Under the pieces are notes generated by a model, which did not search any database, had not been told where the DNA came from, and saw only the letters and a list, made by a program, of their open reading frames with translations. DNA of 64,000 nucleotides from an uncultured Bacteroidota bacterium (GTDB taxonomy: Bacteria > Bacteroidota > Bacteroidia > NS11-12g > UBA9320): the NCBI GenBank assembly GCA_937124965.1, contig CAKZLB010000067.1:62001-126000 (forward strand), written 5' to 3'. The translations under genes and the position numbers were made by a program. Each line of letters starts with the position of its first letter. Position 1 is the first letter of the stretch. Positions 27,812-36,637 of the stretch are shown here, piece by piece.

Positions 27812-28201
27812 ATGGCAACGGGAAAAAAGGTAGCTAAGAAAAGAAAAGTTAATGTTGAGCCTACAGGGCAAGTACACATTAAAGCAAGTTTTAATAACTT
27901 ACTTATTTCTATCACAAACAATCAAGGACAAGTAATTTCTTGGTCGAGTGCTGGAAAAATGGGCTTCAGAGGTTCGAAAAAGAATACTCCATATGCTGGT
28001 CAAACAGCATGTATGGATTGTGCTAAAATTGCTGCAGATGCAGGTTTAAGAAAGGTTGATGTTTTCGTAAAAGGTCCAGGTTCTGGAAGAGAGTCTGCGA
28101 TTCGTACGTTACAGTCTGCTGGTATTGAAGTAACGTCAATAACTGACGTAACTCCATTACCACACAATGGATGTCGTCCACCGAAAAGAAGAAGAGTTTA
28201 A
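27812..28201 (+). CDS. rpsK: 30S ribosomal protein S11
   Basis: 129 aa; platform protein near the E-site mRNA. The N-terminal tail is basic; [38 protein letters not shown] and [19 protein letters not shown] are diagnostic. Confidence 0.99.
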   Translation: MATGKKVAKKRKVNVEPTGQVHIKASFNNLLISITNNQGQVISWSSAGKMGFRGSKKNTPYAGQTACMDCAKIAADAGLRKVDVFVKGPGSGRESAIRTLQSAGIEVTSITDVTPLPHNGCRPPKRRRV

Positions 28202-28222
28202 TACAGTTAGTAAGAAAGATAC

Positions 28223-28825
28223 ATGGCAAGATATACAGGTCCTAAGTCTAAGATCGCTCGGAAATTCAAAGAACCGATTTTTGGCCCAGATAAAGCACTG
28301 GAGAGAAAAAATTACCCTCCTGGGCAGCATGGAAATGCAAGAAGACGTGGAAAAAAGTCTGAATATGCGGTTCAGTTGGCTGAAAAGCAAAAAGCGAAGT
28401 ACACTTACGGTGTATTAGAAAAGCAATTCGCAAACTTGTTTGATAAAGCTGCTCGTAAAAAAGGTATTACAGGTGAAAACTTGTTAAAATTCCTAGAAGG
28501 ACGACTTGATAATACTGTTTACCGTTTAGGTATAGCTAAAACAAGAAGTGGCGCACGTCAATTGGTGTCTCACAAGCACTTAATGGTGAATGGTGTTGTT
28601 ACAAACATTCCATCATGCTTATTAAAGCCTGGCGATGTTGTTTCTATCAGAGAAAAGTCTAAGTCTATTGAGTTTATTACAAATTCATTAGCAACAAGAA
28701 AAGACTTCTCTTGGTTGCAATGGGATGAATCAAACTTCAGTGGTACGTTCTTAAACTACCCTGAACGATCTGAAATTCCAGAAAACATCAAGGAGCAGTT
28801 AATCGTCGAATTATATTCTAAGTAA
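28223..28825 (+). CDS. rpsD: 30S ribosomal protein S4
   Basis: 200 aa. [21 protein letters not shown] at the N terminus lacks the zinc-binding cysteines of C-plus S4 forms. The S4 RNA-binding domain lies at about 90-155 ([35 protein letters not shown]). S4 initiates 30S assembly and in E. coli represses the alpha operon; whether it does so here is unknown. Confidence 0.98.
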   Translation: MARYTGPKSKIARKFKEPIFGPDKALERKNYPPGQHGNARRRGKKSEYAVQLAEKQKAKYTYGVLEKQFANLFDKAARKKGITGENLLKFLEGRLDNTVYRLGIAKTRSGARQLVSHKHLMVNGVVTNIPSCLLKPGDVVSIREKSKSIEFITNSLATRKDFSWLQWDESNFSGTFLNYPERSEIPENIKEQLIVELYSK

Positions 28826-28844
28826 TCCTAATTAAAAAGAAGAA

Positions 28845-29837
28845 ATGGCAATATTAGATTTTCAAAAGCCTGATAAGGTAATCATGCACAAAGAAACAGA
28901 CAACTATGGTCTGTTTGAATTTTCTCCTTTAGAAAAGGGATACGGCGTTACTGTTGGTAATGCAATGAGAAGAATCTTGTTGTCTTCATTGGAAGGTTAT
29001 GCGATTACATCAATTAAAATTCCAAGTGTTGATCATGAATTCTCAACGATCAAAGGTGTTTCTCAAGATGTAACTGAAATTATCTTAAACCTTAAGCAGG
29101 TTCGATTTAAAAAAGTTACAGAAGGACACGAAGTGGAAAAAATCTACATCTCTCTGAAAGGAAAAGATGTTTTTACAGCAGGTGACATTTCAAGATACAC
29201 GAATTCTTTCGAGATTCTTAATCCTGATATGGTTATCTGTGATATGGAGCCTTTTGTTAATTTAGAAATTGAATTAACAGTGGATAAAGGTAGAGGTTAT
29301 GTTCCTTCGGAAGAAAACCTTCCAGCGGACGCACCAATCGGTCTTGTACCAATTGACTCGATTTTTACTCCAATCAAAAACGTTAAGTTTAGAGTTGAAG
29401 ATTTTAGAGTAGAACAACGTACTGATTACGAAAAATTAATCTTTGAAGTGTCTACAGATGGTTCTATTCATCCTGAAGATGCACTTAAAGAGGCTGCTAA
29501 AATTATGATTCAACACCTAGTGTTGTTCTCTGATGAAAGCATTCTTCTTGATAGCCAAGTGAAAACGAAAACTGCTGAAGTTGATGAAAACACACTTCAC
29601 ATGAGAAAAATACTTAAAACTTCTCTAGCGGATTTAGATCTTTCAGTTCGTGCTTATAACTGTTTGAAAGCTGCAGAAATCAGAACTCTTGGAGAATTGG
29701 TTAGCTATCACATTGAAGATTTATTGAAATTCAGAAACTTTGGTAAAAAATCTCTTACAGAATTAGAAGAGTTTGTACGTGAAAAAGGGTTGAATTTTGG
29801 AATGGATGTCGCTAAATACAACTTAGACGACGAATAA
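28845..29837 (+). CDS. rpoA: RNA polymerase subunit alpha
   Basis: 330 aa. The N-terminal dimerisation domain (about 1-235, containing [22 protein letters not shown]) assembles beta and beta-prime, a linker follows, and the C-terminal domain (about 255-325, with [23 protein letters not shown] and [17 protein letters not shown]) contacts activators and UP-element DNA. Placement between rpsD and rplQ is the standard alpha-operon order. Confidence 0.99.
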   Translation: MAILDFQKPDKVIMHKETDNYGLFEFSPLEKGYGVTVGNAMRRILLSSLEGYAITSIKIPSVDHEFSTIKGVSQDVTEIILNLKQVRFKKVTEGHEVEKIYISLKGKDVFTAGDISRYTNSFEILNPDMVICDMEPFVNLEIELTVDKGRGYVPSEENLPADAPIGLVPIDSIFTPIKNVKFRVEDFRVEQRTDYEKLIFEVSTDGSIHPEDALKEAAKIMIQHLVLFSDESILLDSQVKTKTAEVDENTLHMRKILKTSLADLDLSVRAYNCLKAAEIRTLGELVSYHIEDLLKFRNFGKKSLTELEEFVREKGLNFGMDVAKYNLDDE

Positions 29838-29856
29838 TATTTGATTTTAGAAGGAA

Positions 29857-30363
29857 ATGAGACACGGAAAGAAATTTAATCATTTAGGTCGTAAGAAAGG
29901 CCATAGAGAAGCGATGTTGTCAAACATGGCAAGCTCGTTGATTTTACATAAACGAATCTTTACAACCACGGCTAAGGCTAAGGCATTAAGAATTTATGTA
30001 GAACCTTTGATCACTAAATCAAAGGAAGATTCAACACACTCACGTCGTGTGGTATTTAGTTACTTACAAGATAAAGAATCAGTAAGAGAACTATTTAGCA
30101 CGGTTGCTGAAAAAGTAATGGACAGACCAGGTGGATATACACGAATTCTGAAAACACATAACCGTTTAGGTGATAACGCAGAAATGTGTATGATGGAACT
30201 AGTTGACTTCAACGAATCTATGCTTGAGCAAAAAGCATCGAAATCGTCAGGAGCAACTAAATCGAAAAGAACAAGACGTAGTAAGAAAGCAGCAGCTCCT
30301 GCAGCAGAAGCTACGAAAACTGAAGAATCTGTTTCTACAGATGAAGCAGAAACAAAAGAATAA
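29857..30363 (+). CDS. rplQ: 50S ribosomal protein L17 with C-terminal extension
   Basis: 168 aa. Residues 1-118 are the conserved L17 fold ([21 protein letters not shown] at the start, [28 protein letters not shown] near the end). The last 45-50 residues are a low-complexity Lys/Ala/Ser/Thr/Glu tail ([17 protein letters not shown]) absent from the E. coli protein and common in Bacteroidota. It is the last gene of the superoperon and is followed by a terminator. Confidence 0.97.
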   Translation: MRHGKKFNHLGRKKGHREAMLSNMASSLILHKRIFTTTAKAKALRIYVEPLITKSKEDSTHSRRVVFSYLQDKESVRELFSTVAEKVMDRPGGYTRILKTHNRLGDNAEMCMMELVDFNESMLEQKASKSSGATKSKRTRRSKKAAAPAAEATKTEESVSTDEAETKE

Positions 30364-30383
30364 GATTCAACTGTATGAATCAC

Positions 30384-30411
30384 AAAGGGCACTTTTAAGT
30401 GCCCTTTTTTT
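30384..30411 (+). terminator. Rho-independent terminator of the ribosomal superoperon
   Basis: AAAGGGCACTT at 30384-30394 pairs with AAGTGCCCTTT at 30397-30407 across TT (11 bp drawn out, in practice a slightly larger loop), and a run of T continues to 30411. It is 20 bp after the rplQ stop. Confidence 0.9.
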
Positions 30412-30475
30412 ATGTCCTGTAGTACCTTAATTGTCTTAAGATTTAAGATATTTGCACACAGTAAATTTTATCAAA

Positions 30476-31600
30476 ATGAAGCGAGAATCATTAAGCACTC
30501 TAGATCCACAAGTTGATTTTTTACCGTTAAATGGAACGGATCATATCGAATTTTTTGTAGGTAACGCTAAACAGTCGGCATACTACTATCAAATGGCTTG
30601 GGGCTATGAGTTGATCGCATATGCTGGACCAGAAACTGGTGTTCGCGACAAAGCATCATATGTATTGAAACAAGGCAAGATTGTTTTAATACTTACTACT
30701 GCTATGGAATCTGATTCAGAAATAGCGGAACACGTTAAATTACATGGTGATGGTGTGAAGTACTTATCGCTATGGGTAGATGACGCTACAAAAAGCTACG
30801 AAGAAACCATAAAAAGAGGAGCAAAGTCATTTATGGAACCTACTCGTTTCGAAGACGAAAATGGATATGTAATTATTTCAGCAATTCACACGTATGGTGA
30901 AACGATTCACAAATTTGTTGAAAGATCCAACTACAATGGACCGTTTTTACCTGGTTATGAAACGCCAAGTCACAAAATTGAAACTACACCAGTTGGATTA
31001 AAACATATAGATCACTGTGTTGGTAACGTTGAGCTTGGTAGAATGAACGAATGGGTGAAGTTCTATGAAGACGTTCTTGGTTTTAAATTACTATTAACGT
31101 TTGATGATGAAGATATTTCTACTGAATACAGTGCTTTGATGTCTAAGGTTGTTAGTAATGGAAACGGATACGTTAAGTTTCCAATCAATGAACCAGCTGA
31201 TGGGAAAAAGAAATCTCAAATTGAGGAGTATTTGGATTTTTATAAAGGTGCTGGAGTGCAACATATCGCAGTAGCAACTGATAACATTCTTCATACAATT
31301 GGCGAATTACGAAAAAGAGGAATAGAATTTTTATATGTACCTGACACGTATTACGACGATTTGTTAGAAAGAGTTGGAGAGATAAAAGAAGATTTAGAAG
31401 AGTTAAAGAAATACAACATCCTTGTAGACCGCGATGATGAGGGGTATTTGCTACAAATATTTACAAAACCTGTAGAAGACAGACCTACATTGTTTTTTGA
31501 AATAATTCAACGTCGTGGCGCTCAGTCTTTTGGTAAAGGTAACTTTAAAGCATTGTTCGAATCAATTGAGAGAGAACAAGAAAGAAGAGGAAATCTATAA
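30476..31600 (+). CDS. hpd: 4-Hydroxyphenylpyruvate dioxygenase
   Basis: 374 aa from the ATG at 30476 (a TTG 24 bases earlier is not needed). The enzyme converts 4-hydroxyphenylpyruvate to homogentisate in tyrosine breakdown. It has two vicinal-oxygen-chelate domains; the N-terminal one has GTDHIEFFVGNAKQSAYYY and the C-terminal one carries the iron ligands His180 (LKHIDHCVGN), His263 (GVQHIAVAT) and Glu342 (LFFEIIQRRG). A C-terminal helix segment FGKGNFKALFESIE closes the active site. A TATTTGCAC-containing sequence at about 30447-30457 may be its -7 box but deviates from consensus. The neighbours are not tyrosine genes; the next gene is six bases downstream. Confidence 0.96.
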   Translation: MKRESLSTLDPQVDFLPLNGTDHIEFFVGNAKQSAYYYQMAWGYELIAYAGPETGVRDKASYVLKQGKIVLILTTAMESDSEIAEHVKLHGDGVKYLSLWVDDATKSYEETIKRGAKSFMEPTRFEDENGYVIISAIHTYGETIHKFVERSNYNGPFLPGYETPSHKIETTPVGLKHIDHCVGNVELGRMNEWVKFYEDVLGFKLLLTFDDEDISTEYSALMSKVVSNGNGYVKFPINEPADGKKKSQIEEYLDFYKGAGVQHIAVATDNILHTIGELRKRGIEFLYVPDTYYDDLLERVGEIKEDLEELKKYNILVDRDDEGYLLQIFTKPVEDRPTLFFEIIQRRGAQSFGKGNFKALFESIEREQERRGNL

Positions 31601-31605
31601 TTCGG

Positions 31606-32055
31606 ATGCCTCGGTTTCTATTAATATTACTAACATTCACATTATTTACGGCAGAGAAATGTAAAAACGAATCGTCGTCAGTTGTCGAAATTCAGTTTAC
31701 TAAAACGAATTCGTATTGCGGAGGTGCTGCACCATCTGATTTAATGTTGAAAAATATTGCTACTCCGCATCCTTTTAATGGTACAATGTTATATCTATAT
31801 GATAAAAATATAATGTGTATTGATAGCTTTTATGCAAAGGACGACTCTACCTATAAAACGGCAGTGCCAATTGGTGAATATACCATCCGTCTGGTTCCTG
31901 AAATGAAGTTAATTGATGGAGACAAAGAAAGTACTAAGAACTGTGTGATTGAGTACAAGCAACGAGTTCTGAAAACAATCTCAATTGCTAGTGATACAGC
32001 AATTCTGGTTAATTTGCATTTTGATTGTAACCCGTGTTATCCTCCACCGCCTTGA
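31606..32055 (+). CDS. Small secreted protein, CGGA/CNPC-PPP family (unrecognised)
   Basis: 149 aa with an N-terminal hydrophobic export signal (FLLILLTFTLFTA) followed by a Cys in AEKC that does not fit a standard lipobox. The mature part has SYCGGA near the start, a probable beta-sandwich core (VPIGEYTIRLVPE), and ends in HFDCNPCYPPPP. The same arrangement (CGGA, then CNPC plus a Pro-rich end) recurs in the protein encoded head-on at 32056-32622. No known family is recognised. It follows hpd by 5 nt and could be cotranscribed with it, but the functional link is unclear. Four invariant Cys suggest disulfides or metal binding. Confidence 0.75.
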   Translation: MPRFLLILLTFTLFTAEKCKNESSSVVEIQFTKTNSYCGGAAPSDLMLKNIATPHPFNGTMLYLYDKNIMCIDSFYAKDDSTYKTAVPIGEYTIRLVPEMKLIDGDKESTKNCVIEYKQRVLKTISIASDTAILVNLHFDCNPCYPPPP

Positions 32056-32622
32056 TTAGGGTCTTGGTGGTTCACAAGGATTACATTCTTTGTTTATCGG
32101 AAGCATATACGCCTTCTTTCCGCCAACAACTTTAAAAGGCATTGCACTCATTCTTTTCCATCGAATTTCACAATCTTTTTTCTGCATTTCTGGTGACATT
32201 TGGTCTCCTGCTGGAGGATTAGGATTGTCGCCAGCTTCCATTTTAGGTTTTGTTTCCTTGTCATCTTTTGTTTCCTCCTCTACAGGTGGAGGGACCAACG
32301 AATAAAATGAAACTACATATAAGCCTGAATCCAAATTAAGTTTGGCTATACCTCCCTTGTCTAAATTAACTTTCACTTCGTTTTCAAAGGTTTCTGGGTT
32401 CACCATTGTCGATATATAAATGACACCATTTGAAAAAGGTTTCAGTTTTGTTAATTCTTCGAACTCCGTTTCACTTAACTCCGCTCCACCACAATGTTGC
32501 TCCGCAACTTCAATTGCTATTTGTATTGTGTTGTCGTCTTCAACAAGTGCAGCACTTTTACTTTTACAAGCAGAAGCAAAGATCATTGTGAGTCCTAATA
32601 GTATTACAATATTTGTTTTCAT
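32056..32622 (-). CDS. Lipoprotein of the same CGGA/CNPC-PPxP family
   Basis: 188 aa. The signal ends in FASAC, a good lipobox, so the mature protein starts at Cys19 and is membrane-anchored. It shares with the convergent 31606 protein an EQHCGGA segment and the C-terminal NKECNPCEPPRP, and a similar length between them, apart from a Pro/Glu/Lys-rich insertion (about 110-145). The two genes meet tail to tail with no base between the stop codons. It starts inside the lpxB stop (ATGA overlap), so it is the last gene of the surE operon. The function is unknown. Confidence 0.78.
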   Translation of the reverse strand: MKTNIVILLGLTMIFASACKSKSAALVEDDNTIQIAIEVAEQHCGGAELSETEFEELTKLKPFSNGVIYISTMVNPETFENEVKVNLDKGGIAKLNLDSGLYVVSFYSLVPPPVEEETKDDKETKPKMEAGDNPNPPAGDQMSPEMQKKDCEIRWKRMSAMPFKVVGGKKAYMLPINKECNPCEPPRP

Positions 32623-33698
32623 TTTTGTTCTGTTATTGATTTTGCTACTTCGTGTGCAGCAGAATTGTTTCCTAAAATTGTTTTTAATTCTTGGTAATTG
32701 GAGGTCATCATTTTCGAAGTTTTAGTATCCAACAAACGATTAACCTCTGATTCCAAAGTTACGATATTATAGTCATCTTGAATGAGTTCTTTTATCACAA
32801 GTTTGTCCATAATGAGGTTGACAGGAGAGATATATTTTAAACGAACAAGTCGTTTTCCAATTGCATACGATATTGAGTTTGCAACATAAACAACAACTTG
32901 TGGCGTATTTAACAATGCAGTTTCAAGATTTGCTGTACCACTTGTAACTATAGCGGCCTGAGACTCTGCGACAATATCATATGTGCTTTTATCTGAAAAT
33001 CGGACATTATGAGGAAACGTAAACGTACCATATGCTTCTCTATCATGAGCGGCTAAGACAAAGGAAAGATCTTTTCGGGTCTTGGCAAACTCTAACATTC
33101 GCGGAGTAATTCGTTCAATTTCTTGCTTTCGACTACCAGGTAAAAGAGCGATTTGTTTTTCTATCCGTGTTGTGTCTTTTCGATTACTCAAATATTCTTG
33201 TATTTGATGTTGTACAGGGTTTCCAACATAAGAAGCGTTTATCCCATGGCCCTTAAAGTATTCTTCTTCAAACGGGAAAATGCAATATCCTTTGTCGACA
33301 TACTTTTTGATTTTTAAAACACGTTTTTCGTTCCAAGCCCATGTTTTTGGAAGAATATAAAAATGTGTCGGAATGCTTAATTCATGACAAAATTTTGCAA
33401 TTTTCAGATTGAACCCGCCATAATCAATAAGTACAACACGATCTGGTTTGTTATCTAAAATAGATTGCTTCACAATAGTGAATAGTTTCTTGATTTTTCG
33501 CAGATTAAACAAAACTTCAACGAAACCCATAAAACTGTATTCTTTGTACGAAACAATGAGCTTCGTACCTGCAGACTTCATTTTATCTCCGCCCATTCCA
33601 ACAATTTGAGCGTCTTTATCTAGACCTCTAATTTCGGAAACTACATCTGCACCGTGTAAATCTCCAGATGCTTCGCCTGCAATTAAAAAGTACTTCAC
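32619..33698 (-). CDS. lpxB: Lipid-A-disaccharide synthase
   Basis: 359 aa, GT19 family. It joins UDP-2,3-diacylglucosamine and lipid X to give the disaccharide core of lipid A at the inner face of the cytoplasmic membrane. Conserved segments are MKYFLIAGEASGDLHGA, VGMGGDKM, LIDYGGFNLKIAKF, YILPKTWAWNEKRV, PFEEEYFKGHGINASYVGNPV and LLPGSRKQEI. Presence of lpxB shows a lipopolysaccharide-type outer membrane. It overlaps both neighbours by 4 bp (ATGA) within the surE-lpxB operon. Confidence 0.96.
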   Translation of the reverse strand: MKYFLIAGEASGDLHGADVVSEIRGLDKDAQIVGMGGDKMKSAGTKLIVSYKEYSFMGFVEVLFNLRKIKKLFTIVKQSILDNKPDRVVLIDYGGFNLKIAKFCHELSIPTHFYILPKTWAWNEKRVLKIKKYVDKGYCIFPFEEEYFKGHGINASYVGNPVQHQIQEYLSNRKDTTRIEKQIALLPGSRKQEIERITPRMLEFAKTRKDLSFVLAAHDREAYGTFTFPHNVRFSDKSTYDIVAESQAAIVTSGTANLETALLNTPQVVVYVANSISYAIGKRLVRLKYISPVNLIMDKLVIKELIQDDYNIVTLESEVNRLLDTKTSKMMTSNYQELKTILGNNSAAHEVAKSITEQK

Positions 33699-33982
33699 AG
33701 AAAATGAATCCAGATAATTATAAAACCATAGATGAAGGTAGCGGCTATTAATCCACGAAGGAATTTAATCTTTGGGCTTTTTCCGTATGGAATAAAAAAG
33801 ATCATATTAACCACTAAACTAAGTCGTACGAAAGGGCTTAGAAACTTTAGATTCAAGGATAAGTTATCTGTGTTTCCAAAATCAATGTTAGCACCGCTTC
33901 CAAAATATAAAATGCTCATTGCTACTAATGGAGCGACTATTCCAACAATAAAACCCCAGTAGACTTTATTAATTTTATTCAT
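33695..33982 (-). CDS. Small integral membrane protein, surE-lpxB operon
   Basis: 95 aa with three hydrophobic segments (about 9-27, 47-66 and 73-94). No motif is recognised. Its start overlaps the surE end by 8 bp and its end overlaps lpxB by 4 bp, so it is translated together with them. A conserved small membrane protein between surE and lpxB occurs in this phylum; a role in envelope or lipid A synthesis is only suggested by position. Confidence 0.8.
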   Translation of the reverse strand: MNKINKVYWGFIVGIVAPLVAMSILYFGSGANIDFGNTDNLSLNLKFLSPFVRLSLVVNMIFFIPYGKSPKIKFLRGLIAATFIYGFIIIWIHFL

Positions 33983-34751
33983 TCAGATTCCAACTATTTA
34001 GATTTCCAATGACGTGATGCGCTGTAAGATCGAATTGAACGGGAACAACAGAAGCATAACCATGTTTTAATGCCCACTCGTCGGTGTCTTCTCCGTTATC
34101 CATGTTTACAAATTCGCCGGTTAGCCAAAAGTACTTTCTTCCATAAGGGTCTTCTCGCTCATCAAATTTTTCTACCCATTTAGCCTTTGCTTGTCTACAT
34201 ATTTTTATGCCTTTTAATTCTGACAAAGGAACTTTGGGAATGTTGACGTTTAATAAGCAGTCAGAAGGTAGCTTCTTGTCCAATACTTTTGCAGCAACTT
34301 TAGAGACAACTTCTGCGGCAGTAGTAAAGTCTGCGTCAAGGCTATAGTCTAATAGTGAAAATCCAATGGCTTGTAAACCGTCTATAGCTCCTTCCATAGC
34401 TGCTGACATTGTTCCAGAATAGATAACATTTACCGACGAATTAGATCCATGATTTATACCAGAAACTAATAAGTCAGGCTTTCTGTCTAAAACTTTATCC
34501 AAAGCAAGTTTAACACAATCAGCAGGTGTCCCAGAACATTGATATGCTAATACGTCTGGCCCAAAGTAATCACTTTCGTCAAGTCGCAAGGACTCATTTA
34601 TTGTAATTGCGTGTCCCATACCAGATTGTGGACTATCAGGAGCGACAACCACAACAGTACCCAACTTTTTCATACAGTCAACTAAGACACGAATCCCAGG
34701 AGCAGTTATTCCATCATCGTTGCTAATTAATATAAGCGGCTTGTTATTCAT
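33975..34751 (-). CDS. surE: 5'/3'-nucleotidase SurE
   Basis: 258 aa. SurE is a metal-dependent phosphatase acting on nucleoside monophosphates and short polyphosphate, linked to stationary-phase survival. The metal-binding Asp pair is in LISNDDGITAPGI (Asp12-Asp13), the Ser in APDSPQSGMGHA, and the Asn in SGINHGSN; CSGTPADCVKLAL is also diagnostic. First gene of the surE/membrane protein/lpxB/lipoprotein operon, divergent from recN. Confidence 0.96.
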   Translation of the reverse strand: MNNKPLILISNDDGITAPGIRVLVDCMKKLGTVVVVAPDSPQSGMGHAITINESLRLDESDYFGPDVLAYQCSGTPADCVKLALDKVLDRKPDLLVSGINHGSNSSVNVIYSGTMSAAMEGAIDGLQAIGFSLLDYSLDADFTTAAEVVSKVAAKVLDKKLPSDCLLNVNIPKVPLSELKGIKICRQAKAKWVEKFDEREDPYGRKYFWLTGEFVNMDNGEDTDEWALKHGYASVVPVQFDLTAHHVIGNLNSWNLNE

Positions 34752-34836
34752 CTAAGCGAAATTAAGTGGTTGTGTGGATGGAACAAAACTTAATTCACAT
34801 TTTGAAAAAACATATTCTAAAACCTGCTTAGCAATG

Positions 34837-34844
34837 TATTTTTG
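34837..34844 (+). promoter_or_regulatory. -7 box directly before recN
   Basis: TATTTTTG, an exact TANNTTTG, ends 3 nt before the recN ATG at 34848, so the transcript would be leaderless. No TTG is found 19-21 nt upstream. Confidence 0.4.
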
Positions 34845-34847
34845 TGT

Positions 34848-36497
34848 ATGCTTAAAGAGCTTCGAGTTGACAATTTTGTTCTGATTAAATCGCTTCAGTT
34901 TAAACCGGAATCTGGCCTGAATATTATTACAGGAGAAACGGGTGCTGGTAAATCCATCCTTATTGGTGCACTAGGTTTGATTCTTGGAGAACGTGCTGAC
35001 ATGAAAGCGGTTCTTGAGTCGGAGTCGAAATGTATTATTGAAGGTGTTTTTGATGTAACAAAGCTTGCAATAAAACCACTGTTCGAGAAGTATGATCTGG
35101 ATTATAGCCCTGAAACTATTCTAAGAAGGGAAATTTTACCTTCAGGAAAGTCACGGGCGTTTGTAAATGATACACCGGTTAGTTTAAATGTAATGAAACT
35201 AATTGGCGAAGAGTTAGTTGATATTCATTCTCAGCATCAAACACTGCATTTAGGAAATCAAAACTTTCTTTTTAATTGGCTCGATACTGTGACTAATTCA
35301 ACACAACTTGCCACGTCATATTCGGAAGCTTATACAATGTATCGACAAGAGCTAAGTCGCTTAGAAAACCTTCAAGAGACAGTTTCCAAACAACAAGCAG
35401 AGCAAGATTACTTTCAGTTTTTATATAACGAATTGGAAGAAATTGATCTCGACTATTTGACCAAAACAGATATTGAGGCAGAGCATGAACTTTTGCAAAA
35501 TGCGGATGAAATTGGTGAAACGTTAGCCCAATCTATCCATAGTTTGGAAGGCGACGAAGAATCTATTGTCAACAAACTAAACCAAATCTTGCATCAGGTT
35601 CAGAAACTGAAGGCTGGTGATGAGTTTTTAGGAATCGTTAATCGACTGAAAGGTGTGTCGATAGACTTGGATGAAATATCCACAGAAATTTCAAATTTTG
35701 CAACAAATGTTCAACCTGATCCTCAGCGTTTAGAAGAGGTTAATGAGTTAATGGCAAAGCTTCATGCGCTTCAAACCAAACATCGCGTTTCATCGATAGA
35801 AGAATTATCTACGATAAAGGCAGATTTAGCTGAGAAATTATCGCTAAACGTCGACAATGAGCTTGAACTTGAAAAACTCCAAAAGTCAATTCAGCTACAC
35901 TTAGAGTCTTCAACTGAATTGGCAAAAGAGCTTCATGAAAGCCGGAAGGTGACCATTTCAAACATTGAAGTAAAAGCTAATAATGATTTGGATTACCTTG
36001 GATTACCAAACGCACAACTAAAGCTTGACTTAACAACTACCTCGAACCTTACTCTGCATGGCTTGTCTGAGTTTCAGCTATTGTTTTCATCCAATAAGGG
36101 TAGTTCTTTAAGACCTGCGCACAAGGTAGCTTCAGGTGGAGAGTTGTCGAGACTAATGTTAATCATGAAATCCTATCTCGCGGCAAATAAGAGCTTGCCC
36201 ACTATAATTTTTGACGAAATTGACACAGGAGTATCAGGTGAAATTGCATTGAAAATGGGTGATATGATGCACACTTTGTCTAGTAACATGCAAGTGATTT
36301 CGATCACACATTTACCACAAATAGCATCCAAGGGCAATGCACACTTTTACGTGTATAAGAAGGTGGAAGATGCTCAAACTAATACTTACATTAAACCATT
36401 AGACCCAAATGAGCGCGTTGAAAAAATTGCTCAAATGCTTGGTGGTGATATTGTGACAGAAGCAGCAATGGCAAATGCTAGGGAACTTTTGAAATAA
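34848..36497 (+). CDS. recN: DNA repair protein RecN
   Basis: 549 aa, an SMC-like ATPase for double-strand break repair. The start is set at the ATG 34848; the TTG two codons earlier lies within the -7 box. Walker A is GETGAGKS (29-36), followed by ALGLILGERAD. The middle is coiled coil (about 150-350, heptad-like Leu/Glu/Gln). The C-terminal head has the signature VASGGELSRLMLIM and Walker B IIFDEIDTGVSG, then SITHLPQIAS. The gene stands alone, divergent from surE. Confidence 0.96.
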   Translation: MLKELRVDNFVLIKSLQFKPESGLNIITGETGAGKSILIGALGLILGERADMKAVLESESKCIIEGVFDVTKLAIKPLFEKYDLDYSPETILRREILPSGKSRAFVNDTPVSLNVMKLIGEELVDIHSQHQTLHLGNQNFLFNWLDTVTNSTQLATSYSEAYTMYRQELSRLENLQETVSKQQAEQDYFQFLYNELEEIDLDYLTKTDIEAEHELLQNADEIGETLAQSIHSLEGDEESIVNKLNQILHQVQKLKAGDEFLGIVNRLKGVSIDLDEISTEISNFATNVQPDPQRLEEVNELMAKLHALQTKHRVSSIEELSTIKADLAEKLSLNVDNELELEKLQKSIQLHLESSTELAKELHESRKVTISNIEVKANNDLDYLGLPNAQLKLDLTTTSNLTLHGLSEFQLLFSSNKGSSLRPAHKVASGGELSRLMLIMKSYLAANKSLPTIIFDEIDTGVSGEIALKMGDMMHTLSSNMQVISITHLPQIASKGNAHFYVYKKVEDAQTNTYIKPLDPNERVEKIAQMLGGDIVTEAAMANARELLK

Positions 36498-36601
36498 AAC
36501 CCGTTAGATTTCGGATTGATGATTCAAGGTTTTGGATTTCAGATTTGACATCGACAAACAAACTTAGAATTCTGACTAAGATTTCGATTTGGGTAATTCT
36601 G

Positions 36602-36636
36602 ACTTCAGACTTCAAACTTCAGACTTCCAACTTCGT
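36602..36636. repeat. Five tandem 7-bp units (ACTTCNN)
   Basis: ACTTC recurs every 7 bases at 36602, 36609, 36616, 36623 and 36630, with variable dinucleotides between (AG, AA, AG, CA, GT). The upstream 60 bases hold looser units such as GGATTTC and AGATTTG. It fills the gap between the convergent recN and permease genes and its end reaches the permease stop region. Confidence 0.6.
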
Positions 36637-36637
36637 T

